From: Actinomadura cremea
GTDB taxonomy: Bacteria > Actinomycetota > Actinomycetes > Streptosporangiales > Streptosporangiaceae
Direction of reading: 5' to 3'
Assembly: GCF_014648495.1 (NCBI RefSeq)
Contig: NZ_BMRF01000002.1
Span: 816,392 to 880,391 of the forward strand
DNA length: 64,000 nucleotides
The position numbers and the translations under genes are program-made. Each line of letters opens with the position of its first letter. Position 1 is the stretch's first letter. The notes beneath the pieces were generated by a model. It ran no database searches. It saw nothing but the letters and a program-made list of their open reading frames with translations, and was not told the DNA's origin. This document shows positions 37,334 through 45,689 of the stretch, in pieces.

Positions 37334-38133
37334 CCGAGCGGAGCGAGGAGCGGAGCGAGGACAGGGGCGCGGCTCGCGCCGAGGGGAGTGGGGGGCCGCC
37401 CCCCGGCAAAGGCGCCGGCGACTTCCTCGTCGTGGACGACCTGCACGCGGGGTACGGCGACGTCCGCGTGCTGCACGGGGTGAGCCTGCGCGTGGGCGAG
37501 GGCGAGATCTGCGCGATCCTCGGGCCGAACGGCGCGGGCAAGACGACGCTGCTGCGCGCGCTCTGCGGGATGGTCAAGGGCCGCGGCGCCGTGCGTCTGG
37601 ACGGGGCGTCGCTGTCCGGGCGGTCGCCGGACGCCGTCGCCCGGCGGGGCGTCGCGCACGTGCCGGAGGGGCGCGGCACGTTCGTCCCGCTGACGGTCGA
37701 GGAGAACCTGCGGCTCGGCGCGTTCGCGCGCCGCGACCGCGCCGCCGTCCAGGCCGACCTGGAGCGCGTGTACGGCCACTTCCCGGTGCTGCACGAGCGG
37801 CTCGGGCAGGTCGCCGGGAGCCTCAGCGGCGGCGAGCAGCAGATGCTCGCGATCGGCCGGGCGCTGATGTCCCGGCCCCGGCTGCTGCTGCTGGACGAGC
37901 CGTCGCTCGGGCTCGCGCCGCTGGTCACCCGGGAGCTGTTCGGCATCGTGCGATCGATCAACGAGGAGGAGCGGACCACCGTGGTCGTCGTGGAGCAGAA
38001 CGCGCATCTCGCGCTCGGCATCGCCGGGCAGGCGCACGTGCTGGAGAGCGGACGGATCGTGCTGTCGGGGTCGGCGGCGGACATCCGGGCCGACGAGCAG
38101 GTCGCCCAGTCCTACCTCGGCTACCGGATCTAG
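37330..38133 (+). CDS. livF: ABC transporter ATPase, LivF type
   Basis: 267-aa ATPase. Walker A GPNGAGKTT, signature SLSGGEQQMLAIGRAL, Walker B LLLLDEPSLGLAP and the family-specific VEENLRLGAF are present. Compared with the usual 235 residues it has a 30-residue N-terminal extension of Glu/Arg/Gly repeats, encoded by a tandem GAGCGGAGCGAG repeat near 37335-37360. A later start is possible. It overlaps livG by 4 bp (ATGA) and precedes the permease by 2 bp. Confidence 0.93.
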   Translation: MTERSEERSEDRGAARAEGSGGPPPGKGAGDFLVVDDLHAGYGDVRVLHGVSLRVGEGEICAILGPNGAGKTTLLRALCGMVKGRGAVRLDGASLSGRSPDAVARRGVAHVPEGRGTFVPLTVEENLRLGAFARRDRAAVQADLERVYGHFPVLHERLGQVAGSLSGGEQQMLAIGRALMSRPRLLLLDEPSLGLAPLVTRELFGIVRSINEEERTTVVVVEQNAHLALGIAGQAHVLESGRIVLSGSAADIRADEQVAQSYLGYRI

Positions 38134-38135
38134 CC

Positions 38136-39017
38136 ATGGCCGACTTCCTGCAGCAGTGCGTGGCCGGGCTGAGCGCCGGGGCCATCTACGCGAGCCTCGC
38201 CCTCGCGCTCGTCCTGATCTACCAGTTCACCGGGATCGTGAACTTCGCGCAGGGCGAGCTGGCGATGTTCGCGACGTACATCGCCTGGACGTTCATCGAC
38301 GCCGGCCTCCCGTTCTGGCTCGCGCTCGTCCTCACGCTCGCGATCTCGTTCGCCGGCGGGATGCTGATCGAACGCGTGATCATCCGGCCGGTGGAGGGCG
38401 CCCCCGAACTGACCATCGTGATCGTGACGGTGGGCCTGTTCATCTTCGTCAACGCCGCCGCCGGATGGATCTGGACGTTCCTGATCAAGGACTTCCCGAA
38501 CCCCTTCCCGGACGGCGCGCTGGGCGCGGGCGGAGTCAGCGTCGGCTACTCGACGCTCGGGATCCTCGCCGTCGTGGGCGGCGTGATGGGGCTGCTCTAC
38601 CTGCTGTTCCGGCACACCAAGATCGGGCTCGGGATGCGCGCGGTCGCGGCGAACCCGGAGTCGGCGCGGCTGGTCGGCATCCGGGTCGGATGGACGCTGG
38701 CGATCGGCTGGGGCCTGGCCGCGATGGTCGGCGCCGTGTCGGGCGTCCTGGTCGCGCCGCTGCTGTTCCTGGAGCCGAACATGATGGGCGGCGTCCTCAT
38801 CTACGCGTTCGCGGCGGCCACCCTCGGCGGCTTCGACAGCCCGCTCGGCGCGGTCGTCGGCGGCCTCGTCGTCGGCCTGGCCGAGACCCTCGCGGGCGCC
38901 TACGTCGACGCGATCGGCTCCGACCTGAAGATCGGCGTTCCGCTGGCGATCATCCTCGCCGTCCTGCTGCTGCGCCCGCAGGGACTGTTCGGACGCCCGG
39001 CGGTGGAGCGCGCATGA
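38136..39017 (+). CDS. livH: ABC transporter permease, LivH type
   Basis: 293-aa permease with about eight membrane segments. It starts with the family's FLQQCVAGLSAGAIYASLALALVLIY and has VNFAQGELAMFATYIAWT. The EAA-like cytoplasmic loop is GIRVGWTLAIGW. Two bases separate it from livF, and it overlaps livM by 4 bp. It would pair with LivM in the membrane. Confidence 0.92.
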   Translation: MADFLQQCVAGLSAGAIYASLALALVLIYQFTGIVNFAQGELAMFATYIAWTFIDAGLPFWLALVLTLAISFAGGMLIERVIIRPVEGAPELTIVIVTVGLFIFVNAAAGWIWTFLIKDFPNPFPDGALGAGGVSVGYSTLGILAVVGGVMGLLYLLFRHTKIGLGMRAVAANPESARLVGIRVGWTLAIGWGLAAMVGAVSGVLVAPLLFLEPNMMGGVLIYAFAAATLGGFDSPLGAVVGGLVVGLAETLAGAYVDAIGSDLKIGVPLAIILAVLLLRPQGLFGRPAVERA

Positions 39018-40075
39018 ACCGGACGGGAAGCGGCATGAGCGAGACGAAGACGACCGGCACGTCCGGCACCGGGACCGGTCCCGAGCCGGCGGCGCGGGAC
39101 CGCGTGACGGCGTTCGCCGTCCGGCACCGGCGCCCGCTGCTGCTCGGCGTCCTGCTGCTGGCGGCGCTGTGGGCCCCGTTCGAACTGGTCCCGTTCCGCG
39201 TCTTCCAGCTCACGATGGTGATGGTGTACGCGGTCGCGCTGATCGGGCTGAACCTCCTGGTCGGCCACGCGGGGCAGATCTCGCTCGGGCACGGGGCGTT
39301 CTTCGCCGTCGGCGCCTACGGGACGGCAGCGACGATGTACCACTGGGACGTCCCCTACCTCCTGACGTTCCCGCTCGCCGCCGCGCTGACGTTCGCGATC
39401 GGGCTGGCGCTCGGGGTGCCCGCCACCCGGCTGCGCGGGCTGTACCTGGCGCTCGTCACCCTCGCCATCGCGATCTTCCTGGTGCCGCTGCTGAAGCGGT
39501 TCGAGTCGGTGACCGGCGGCTCGATGGGGCTCACGCTGGAGAAGCCCGCGCCGCCGTCCTGGACCGGCCTGGCCCCCGACCAGTGGCTGTACTTCCTCGC
39601 GCTCGCCGGGACGGTCCTGGCGTTCGCCGTCGTGGGATTCCTGCTGCGCTCCCGCGTGGGCCGCGCGCTGCACTCCGTCCGCGACAACGAGACGGCCGCC
39701 GAGGTCATGGGCGTGCGACCGGCGTCCTACAAGCGGCTCGCGTTCGCCTGGAGCGCGATGTTCGCGGGCGCGGCGGGCTGCCTCTACACGTGGACGATCG
39801 GGTTCGTCTCGCCCGACTCGTTCACCGTCAACGTGTCGATCACGCTGCTGGCCGCGATCGTGGTGGGCGGCCTCGGCTCGACCGCGGGACCGCTGCTCGG
39901 CGGGCTGTTCATGATGTTCGTGCCGAGCCTCTCGCAGGACGTCAACGACGCGGCGCCGGGGGTCATCTTCGGGCTGCTGATCATCGCGGTGATGTACGTG
40001 GCCCCGACCGGCCTCGCCGGGCTGCCGGGACGCATCGCGCCGTGGACCACCGACAAGATCCTCCGGAAGAGGTGA
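39014..40075 (+). CDS. livM: ABC transporter permease, LivM type
   Basis: 353-aa permease with about nine to ten membrane segments after a hydrophilic N-terminus of 40 residues. Characteristic stretches are GLNLLVGHAGQISLGHGAFFAVGAY and GRALHSVRDNETAAEVMGV. ATG at 39014 gives an ATGA overlap with livH; a second ATG at 39035 is possible. It is followed 4 bp later by the binding-protein gene. Confidence 0.92.
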   Translation: MNRTGSGMSETKTTGTSGTGTGPEPAARDRVTAFAVRHRRPLLLGVLLLAALWAPFELVPFRVFQLTMVMVYAVALIGLNLLVGHAGQISLGHGAFFAVGAYGTAATMYHWDVPYLLTFPLAAALTFAIGLALGVPATRLRGLYLALVTLAIAIFLVPLLKRFESVTGGSMGLTLEKPAPPSWTGLAPDQWLYFLALAGTVLAFAVVGFLLRSRVGRALHSVRDNETAAEVMGVRPASYKRLAFAWSAMFAGAAGCLYTWTIGFVSPDSFTVNVSITLLAAIVVGGLGSTAGPLLGGLFMMFVPSLSQDVNDAAPGVIFGLLIIAVMYVAPTGLAGLPGRIAPWTTDKILRKR

Positions 40076-40079
40076 CGCA

Positions 40080-41363
40080 ATGCGTCGAACGATGAGAAGG
40101 ACGACGGCGATGTCGGCGGCCGCGCTGCTGCTGGCGTCCGCGGCCGCGGCCTGCGGCGGGCGCGACGAGGGCGGCGGGAGCACCGCGGAAGGGCAGTGCG
40201 AGGGCCAGCAGACGACCGGCATCACCGACGAGTCGATCAAGCTCGGCGGCATCTACCCGCTGTCCGGCCCGGCGTCCGCGTACGGCGACATCCCCAAGGG
40301 CATCAAGGCGTACTTCGACTACGTCAGCGCCGAGAAGGGCGGCCTCGACGGGCGCAAGGTCGAGTTCGTCGTCCGCGACGACGGCTACCAGCCGCCGAAG
40401 GCCGTCGAGGAGGCGCGCCGGCTCGTCGAGCAGGAGCAGGTGTTCGCGCTGTTCCAGACCCTCGGCACCCCGTCGACCACCGCGACCTGGGACTACGCGA
40501 ACCAGCGGAAGGTACCGCAGGTCTTCGTGGCCACCGGCGCGTCGAAGTGGGGCATCGACGACAAGCACCCGTGGACGATCGGCTGGCAGCCGAACTACGT
40601 CTCCGAGGCCCGCGTGTACGCCCAGTACCTCAAGCAGGAGAAGCCGGACGCCAAGGTCGCCGTCCTGTACCAGAACGACGACTTCGGCGACGACCTCCTC
40701 GGCGGCTTCAAGAAGGCGATCGAGGGCAGCGGCATCACGATCGTCCAGGAGGAGAGCTACGAGGTCTCCGACCCGAGCGTCGAACCGCAGATGCGCGACC
40801 TCGCCGGATCGGGCGCGGACGTCTTCCTCAACGTCACGACGCCGAAGTTCGGCTCGCAGGCCCTCGCCGCCGACGCGAAGATCCGCGACTGGAACCCGCT
40901 GCACATCGTCAACAACGTCGCGGCGTCGGTCACCGTCCTGAAGCCCGTCGGGTTCGAGAACGTCCAGGGCGTCGTGTCCTCGACGTACTACAAGGACCCG
41001 AACGACCCGCTCTGGGCGAACGACGCGGAGATGAAGCTGTACCAGGCGAAGATGAAGCAGTACGCGCCGGGCGCGGACCCGGCCGTCCCGTACCACGCGT
41101 TCGGCTGGGCCGTCGCGAGCAGCTTCCACAAGGCGATGCAGGCCGCCGAGTGCAAGACCCGCGAGGGCCTGCGCGACTCGATGCGCAACCTGGCGAACGT
41201 CGAGGTCCCGATGCTGCTGCCCGGCGTGACGATGCAGACCGGCGAGGGCGACGGCTTCCCGATCGAGTCGATGCAGATGATGCGCTTCGAGGGCGAGCGC
41301 TGGCACCTGTTCGGCGACGTCATCGACACCCGCAAGGCGTTCGGTCCCGTCCAGCACCCCTGA
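40080..41363 (+). CDS. LivK-like ABC substrate-binding lipoprotein
   Basis: 427-aa periplasmic-binding-protein-fold receptor. A signal peptide of 24 residues ends in AAAAC with the lipobox cysteine at 25. The two lobes contain IKLGGIYPLSGPASAYG and PDAKVAVLYQNDDFGDDLL, as in Leu/Ile/Val- and amide-binding family members (Peripla_BP_6). It is last in the livGFHM operon and ends at a strong hairpin. The size (about 400 mature residues) and lack of nearby amino acid genes leave the ligand open; aromatic acids are plausible given the acyl-CoA ligase next door. Confidence 0.92.
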   Translation: MRRTMRRTTAMSAAALLLASAAAACGGRDEGGGSTAEGQCEGQQTTGITDESIKLGGIYPLSGPASAYGDIPKGIKAYFDYVSAEKGGLDGRKVEFVVRDDGYQPPKAVEEARRLVEQEQVFALFQTLGTPSTTATWDYANQRKVPQVFVATGASKWGIDDKHPWTIGWQPNYVSEARVYAQYLKQEKPDAKVAVLYQNDDFGDDLLGGFKKAIEGSGITIVQEESYEVSDPSVEPQMRDLAGSGADVFLNVTTPKFGSQALAADAKIRDWNPLHIVNNVAASVTVLKPVGFENVQGVVSSTYYKDPNDPLWANDAEMKLYQAKMKQYAPGADPAVPYHAFGWAVASSFHKAMQAAECKTREGLRDSMRNLANVEVPMLLPGVTMQTGEGDGFPIESMQMMRFEGERWHLFGDVIDTRKAFGPVQHP

Positions 41364-41372
41364 CCCGGCGCG

Positions 41373-41401
41373 GGCCCGGCCGCCCCACCGGCGGCCGGGC
41401 C
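41373..41401. terminator. Terminator of the liv operon
   Basis: A perfect 12-bp stem (GGCCCGGCCGCC) with a CCACC loop, 10 bp after the substrate-binding-protein stop. It marks the end of the five-gene operon and separates it from the convergent secreted-protein gene. Confidence 0.75.
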
Positions 41402-41454
41402 GCGACCACGCGCCGTGATCGGGGCGGCGTTACTCCGGCCACCGCAGGCCCGCC

Positions 41455-41889
41455 TCAGCAGCGGTACGCGTTGACTTCCCACCTCTCGAAGTCCCTGCCG
41501 AGGTCGGGGCGCGGGGCCTGCCCGTTCAGGACGTCGTCGTAGTACCTCCATCTGCCGCTGGAGTCGGTGGTCCTGAGCTCGGCGCAGAACCCGTCGCCGA
41601 CGTAGTACCCGTTCGCGAAGGGCCAGCCGAAGCCGGCGGCGCAGTCCGTGCGCTGGCCGACGGGGAGAACCCTGTCGTAGGGGCCTTCGGCGTAGTGGTC
41701 CCCGTACCCCCGCCACTCGAAGATCACCCCGAGGCCGACGTCACCCTGGTTGCTGATGTAGCCGGTCCCGGGCGAGCACACCCGGGCGCTCGCGGAAGAA
41801 TCGCCGGGCGCGGCGCTCGCGCCGGCGCCGAGCGGGAGAGAGGCGGCCACCGGCACCGCCAGGATCGTCAGTTTCCTCCGGTATTTCAT
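41455..41889 (-). CDS. Small secreted Cys-containing protein
   Basis: 144 aa with a signal peptide (LTILAVPVAASLPLGAGASA). The mature 115 residues contain four cysteines (VCS, DCA, FCA and the last residue YRC), consistent with two disulfides, plus many Tyr/Trp/Asp residues. ATG at 41889 has GGAGCAGG in front. I recognise no family. It lies 47 bp downstream of the AraC gene on the same strand and may be under its control. Confidence 0.75.
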   Translation of the reverse strand: MKYRRKLTILAVPVAASLPLGAGASAAPGDSSASARVCSPGTGYISNQGDVGLGVIFEWRGYGDHYAEGPYDRVLPVGQRTDCAAGFGWPFANGYYVGDGFCAELRTTDSSGRWRYYDDVLNGQAPRPDLGRDFERWEVNAYRC

Positions 41890-41936
41890 CCTGCTCCGTT
41901 TCTACTCGGCCGAACGCCTCGGGCGCCGACCGGATG

Positions 41937-42944
41937 TCAGTGCTGTTGGCGGAACTGGCGGGGGGACAGGCCGTAGGCGGCGCGGAAGGCCTGGCTGAAG
42001 TGGGCCGGGCTGGCGAAACCCCAGCGGGCCGCGATGGTGCTGATCGGGGTCGCGGTGAGCAGCGGGTCGCCCAGGTCGCGCCGGCACTGCTCCAGGCGGC
42101 GTTCGCGGATCCATCCGGCGACCGTGCGTTCCTCGTCCCGGAACAGCCGGTGCAGGTAGCTCACCGAGATGTGGTTGGCGGCGGCGATCGTGCCCGGGGT
42201 CAGATGCGGATCGCCCAGGTTCGCTCGGATGAAGGCATGGATCTGGGCGAGCAGCGCGCGCCGGCGGCCGCCCGGCGGCACCGCGCCGTGGGCGTCCAGC
42301 GCGTCGGCGAGCGCGGTGGTCAGGACGTCGAGGGTCAGGGTGGACACCCGCATCACCTCGTCCGTGCCGAACTCCTGGAGGCGCCGGGCCAGTTCCAGCA
42401 GGTACTGGGAGGCCAGTGCGCCGATGCCCCGGTCGCCCCGGATGCGGACCGCGCTCAATTCCCGCAGGCCCCGTTCGGGCAGGGGCAGCATCGAGCGCGG
42501 GAACTGCAACGAGAGCAACTGGCCGCCCGCGGGGTCGCTCGATCCGAATGTGGTCCGGTAGGGGCGTGAGCTGTCCCGGAGCATCAGATCCCCGGCGCGC
42601 AGATCGGCGAGCCGGTCGGCCTGCTCCCCGGTGGCCTGACCGCGAACGGCGCAGGTCACGAAGTACGTCTCGGGGTCGGACCGGCGGATCAGGCCGGGCG
42701 TGCGCCGGACCGTCAGCGACGCCGCGGTCAGCAGGGTCGCCTGAACGGAACCGAGCCCGCCGAGGGCGACATGAGCCTGGAAACCACTCTCCAGTTGCGG
42801 TTCGCAGCACGCATCCAGCGGCATCCACATCTTCGAGCTCATCTCACGCCAGAACGCGAACCGCTCTTCCGCCGGGATATCGGCGAAGCCGACCATGTCC
42901 ATGACCCACCAAGGCTCCGACATTGCGTGAGTGGAAAGCAGCAT
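41937..42944 (-). CDS. AraC-family transcriptional regulator
   Basis: 335-aa AraC/XylS regulator. The N-terminal domain (about 10-200) is the AraC_binding_2 type (FVTCAVRGQATGEQADR). The C-terminal DNA-binding region (about 235-330) has two helix-turn-helix motifs (LTPGTIAAANHISVSYLHRLF and the terminal SPAHFSQAFRAAYGLSPRQFR). ATG at 42944 and ATG at 42923 are both possible, and neither has a good ribosome binding site. Two small secreted proteins lie on either side on the same strand. Inducer unknown. Confidence 0.88.
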   Translation of the reverse strand: MLLSTHAMSEPWWVMDMVGFADIPAEERFAFWREMSSKMWMPLDACCEPQLESGFQAHVALGGLGSVQATLLTAASLTVRRTPGLIRRSDPETYFVTCAVRGQATGEQADRLADLRAGDLMLRDSSRPYRTTFGSSDPAGGQLLSLQFPRSMLPLPERGLRELSAVRIRGDRGIGALASQYLLELARRLQEFGTDEVMRVSTLTLDVLTTALADALDAHGAVPPGGRRRALLAQIHAFIRANLGDPHLTPGTIAAANHISVSYLHRLFRDEERTVAGWIRERRLEQCRRDLGDPLLTATPISTIAARWGFASPAHFSQAFRAAYGLSPRQFRQQH

Positions 42945-43104
42945 TACTCGGACGGACTCGCCGGCGCAACCAGCACCGCCACCGGATCGTCGCGGTGAGA
43001 TCGTTCACGGCGCGGGAGCCCGCGCGACGGGCGGCCGGGGCCTCGAACCACAGGGCCCCGCCGCCCGCCGCACGCGAGGCGTCCCGGAGGGCGTCGGCCC
43101 TGCG

Positions 43105-43494
43105 TCAGATGGTGACGCAGGGAAGGCCCACCGAGTGCCATCGCCCGCCGTAGCGAGACCAGCCCTCGGCGCACACCTGCCCGCTTCCCCGTCCGGACCA
43201 GCGCTGCGTGTCGTGGCCCGCGGGCCAGTAGCCGTTCGGCGAGGACCGGCGCGAGAGGCCGGGCCCCCAGACGTCGAGATGCCCATCCTGGACGCTTGAA
43301 TGGTCGAACTCCGCCCAGACCTGATAACCCGAGCCGGTGTAGGCGGTGTAGACGCAGACATTGTTGTTGCAGCCCGACGGCCCGTTCGCGTCGGCCGCTC
43401 CGGCGGGCGCGGCCTGCGCCGTCCCGGCCGAAGACAGGACGGCCGCAGCCGCGGCGGTCGTGACGAGCCCCAAGGTCATTCGGCGGCTTCGCAT
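43105..43494 (-). CDS. Small secreted Cys-containing protein
   Basis: 129 aa with a signal peptide (MTLGLVTTAAAAAVLSSAGTAQA). The mature part has four cysteines (GCN, VCV, VCA, PCV), many Trp/Tyr/Gly and repeated GY/GH turns, a pattern seen in other secreted actinobacterial proteins of unknown role. ATG at 43494 follows AAGGGAG. It lies 160 bp upstream of the AraC start. Both this protein and the one at 41455-41889 have four Cys and similar size but are not obvious homologues. Confidence 0.7.
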   Translation of the reverse strand: MRSRRMTLGLVTTAAAAAVLSSAGTAQAAPAGAADANGPSGCNNNVCVYTAYTGSGYQVWAEFDHSSVQDGHLDVWGPGLSRRSSPNGYWPAGHDTQRWSGRGSGQVCAEGWSRYGGRWHSVGLPCVTI

Positions 43495-43821
43495 GGACTT
43501 CTCCCTTCGAATTGCTTTCCCTCCCCAAAAGGATGCAACTCGGGCCAGGATCTGGCCTTTCATCTCAGTGCATGGTTCTTTAGCCCGGATGCACGATGAT
43601 CAGCCTGATCGGGATCACTCGTCCTGCCGCGGCTGGAACCCGCCTTCCGAAGCCGTGCTCGGGACCTGCCGCATCGAGCAGCGCACGGATCGCCCAGAGC
43701 ATGGTCGGGGACGGCGTCGAAGCCTCGACCGCCGGCCGGTGCGAGCAGCCGCTGACCGACCCTCGCCCGGGAAATCGGCCTGCTGATCGGCGGGATCCCG
43801 CCGCGCCGAGCAGGCCCGTTC
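43495..43821. other. Gap with no supported gene
   Basis: 327 bp between the small secreted protein and the TetR stop. Short frames exist on both strands, but none has a ribosome binding site or a recognisable domain. I see no palindrome or promoter. Confidence 0.4.
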
Positions 43822-44385
43822 TCAGCGGTCGCGCTCCGGGGGGCGGGTGAGGAGGACGTCGAGCATCTGCTCGTCGTGGGCGCCGGGGTCGGCGCCGTCC
43901 GGGGGAGTGGGGACCAGGTAGCCGCCGACCCACGCGCGCAGCATCAGGAGGGCGCGCAGCTCCGCGTCGTCCGCGCCGAAGCCGAGGTCGCGCAGGCAGG
44001 CGGCGATGTGCCCGAGCAGGGCCCGGTCGGCGTGCCGCACCGCCTCCTCGGCCGCGGGCTCGCCGCGCGCCCACAACCGCATCGCCCGGTCGACCGGGGC
44101 GATCTCGCGGCCGAGCGCCTGGATCCGGCGCAGCCGCTCGCGCGGGTCGGCGGTGCTGCCGAGCGCGAGCCCGAGCATCTCGTCCGTCCGCTCGTGCGCC
44201 CACCGGTCGAGCAGGGCCCGCACCAGCTCGGTGCGGTCCTTGAACTGCCAGTAGAAGCTGCCTTTCGTGACGCCCAGCCGGGCCGCGAGCGCGTTGATCG
44301 TGACCCCGCGCTCCCCGGTGCGCGCCAGCTCCCGGTACGCCGCCTCGATCCAGTCCCGCCTGGACGCCTTGGTGCGCGCCGTCAT
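43822..44385 (-). CDS. TetR-family transcriptional regulator
   Basis: 187-aa TetR regulator with the helix-turn-helix at residues 10-55 (GVTINALAARLGVTKGSFYWQFKDRTELV) and an effector domain with conserved DPRERLRRI and RAWVGGYLVP. ATG at 44385 follows GGGGGAG. It is 26 bp downstream of the acyl-CoA-dehydrogenase-fold enzyme on the same strand, so it is cotranscribed and likely represses that gene through the palindrome at 45576-45593. Confidence 0.9.
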   Translation of the reverse strand: MTARTKASRRDWIEAAYRELARTGERGVTINALAARLGVTKGSFYWQFKDRTELVRALLDRWAHERTDEMLGLALGSTADPRERLRRIQALGREIAPVDRAMRLWARGEPAAEEAVRHADRALLGHIAACLRDLGFGADDAELRALLMLRAWVGGYLVPTPPDGADPGAHDEQMLDVLLTRPPERDR

Positions 44386-44411
44386 CACGCTCCCCCGATC
44401 GTTTCGCCTTC

Positions 44412-45566
44412 CTACACGAGGTTCACCGGGCCGGGGTCGATGCCCAACTCGATCTTTCCGTAGAGCGCGTAGGACGCGTCCGGGTCGAACACCACGTGCC
44501 CGGAGATCGTATTCACATCCCGCTGTGCCCGCTGGAACGGCGAGTCGACGAGCTGGGCGCTCGCGCCGGACGCCCCGCACAGGTCGTTCACCACGCGGCG
44601 GGCGGTCGCGACGACGTGCGCGGCGGCGAGCCGGGCGTTCGCGCGGCGCCGCAGGTCGGTCGCGTCCGGACCGGACGCGTCGTGCAGCGTGCCCTCGAGC
44701 AGCAGCCGGGCGGCCCGCAGGTCGGCGGTCGCCGCGGCAAGCCGGATCTGCCCGCTCATCAGGTCGCGCTGCCGCTCGCCCGTGTACGACATCACCCGGT
44801 TCCGCATCCGGTCGCCGAAGCGGGCCAGCACCCCTTCGGCCGCCCCCAGGACGGGCGCCGCGCCGGCCAGCGCGAACACCGGCACCAGCGGCGTCCGGTA
44901 CACGGCGCCGGGGGTGACGCGCGAGCCGGGGGAGCGGCCCTCGGCCAGCTCGGCCAGGGGGACCGAGCGGTGCGCCGGGACGAACGCGCCCGCGACCTCG
45001 ATGTCGTTGCTGCCGGTGCCCCGCATGCCGCTGGTGTGCCAGACGTCGTGGACGGTCACGTCGGCGCGGGGGAGCAGGAACAGCCGGGGCTCGATGGTGC
45101 CGCCGACGGTGACGAGCGCCATGACCATCACGTGGTCGGCGTGCATCACCCCGCTGCCCCACGACCAGCGGCCGGTGACCGTGTGGCCGCCGTCGACGGG
45201 CTCGGCGGTGCCGCTCGGCGCCAGGGTGCAGGGGATCAGGGCGTACGGGCGGTCCGCCCACACCTCCGCCTGCGTCTCCTCGGGGAACAGGGCGACCATC
45301 CAGTTGTGCAGCGTGTAGATGGCCGACAGCCAGCCGGTGGACGCGCATCCCGCGCCGGCCTCGCGGCACGCGGCGGCCATCGTCGCGAAGCCGAGTTCGG
45401 CGCCGCCGAACCGCTTCGGGACGAGCGTGCCGAACAGGCCGGTGGCGGCCAGGTCCTCGATCGTCCGGTCGGGCAGCCGCCGCGCCTCCTCGGCGTCGCG
45501 GGCCCGTTCGGTGAGCGCGGGCGCCAGGTCGCGCACGCGTGCGATGACTCCGTCTCCATACCCCAT
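44412..45566 (-). CDS. Acyl-CoA dehydrogenase-fold flavoprotein (possible class D monooxygenase)
   Basis: 384-aa protein with the acyl-CoA dehydrogenase three-domain fold: N-terminal helices (GLFGTLVPKRFGGAELGF), a beta middle (VTGRWSWGSGVMHADH, WHTSGMRGTGSNDIEV) and C-terminal helices. The WSWGSG motif and the lack of the usual catalytic Glu region fit two-component flavin hydroxylases (HsaA, DszC, HpaB-like) better than fatty-acid oxidation enzymes, though that is an inference. The ATG at 45566 lies 9 bp downstream of a palindrome. It is followed by its probable TetR regulator and no flavin reductase. Confidence 0.82.
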   Translation of the reverse strand: MGYGDGVIARVRDLAPALTERARDAEEARRLPDRTIEDLAATGLFGTLVPKRFGGAELGFATMAAACREAGAGCASTGWLSAIYTLHNWMVALFPEETQAEVWADRPYALIPCTLAPSGTAEPVDGGHTVTGRWSWGSGVMHADHVMVMALVTVGGTIEPRLFLLPRADVTVHDVWHTSGMRGTGSNDIEVAGAFVPAHRSVPLAELAEGRSPGSRVTPGAVYRTPLVPVFALAGAAPVLGAAEGVLARFGDRMRNRVMSYTGERQRDLMSGQIRLAAATADLRAARLLLEGTLHDASGPDATDLRRRANARLAAAHVVATARRVVNDLCGASGASAQLVDSPFQRAQRDVNTISGHVVFDPDASYALYGKIELGIDPGPVNLV

Positions 45567-45575
45567 GGTACGGAA

Positions 45576-45593
45576 CCATACCGTCGAGTATGG
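45576..45593. promoter_or_regulatory. Palindrome CCATAC-N6-GTATGG, candidate TetR operator
   Basis: Perfect 6-6-6 inverted repeat ending 9 bp before the ATG of the acyl-CoA-dehydrogenase-like gene, so binding would block transcription or initiation. The cotranscribed TetR gene is the natural binder. It also lies 97 bp from the divergent araB start. Confidence 0.55.
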
Positions 45594-45689
45594 AAGGTGT
45601 CCATGCCCGGACGGGCAAGCGGTTCCACCCCTTGACGGCGGCGCATGTTACCGGTCACAGTGGCACCCGGACGGCCGGAAGGGGATGGT

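Noticed and set aside
36575-41363. Naming the ABC importer as specific for leucine, isoleucine and valine
   Set aside because: The five genes clearly form a Liv-type system, but the family carries many substrates and nothing in the sequence fixes the ligand.
43822-45618. A 598-codon frame that would fuse the TetR gene to the neighbouring enzyme region
   Set aside because: The upstream part is the enzyme's shadow. The TetR start at 44385 has its own ribosome binding site.
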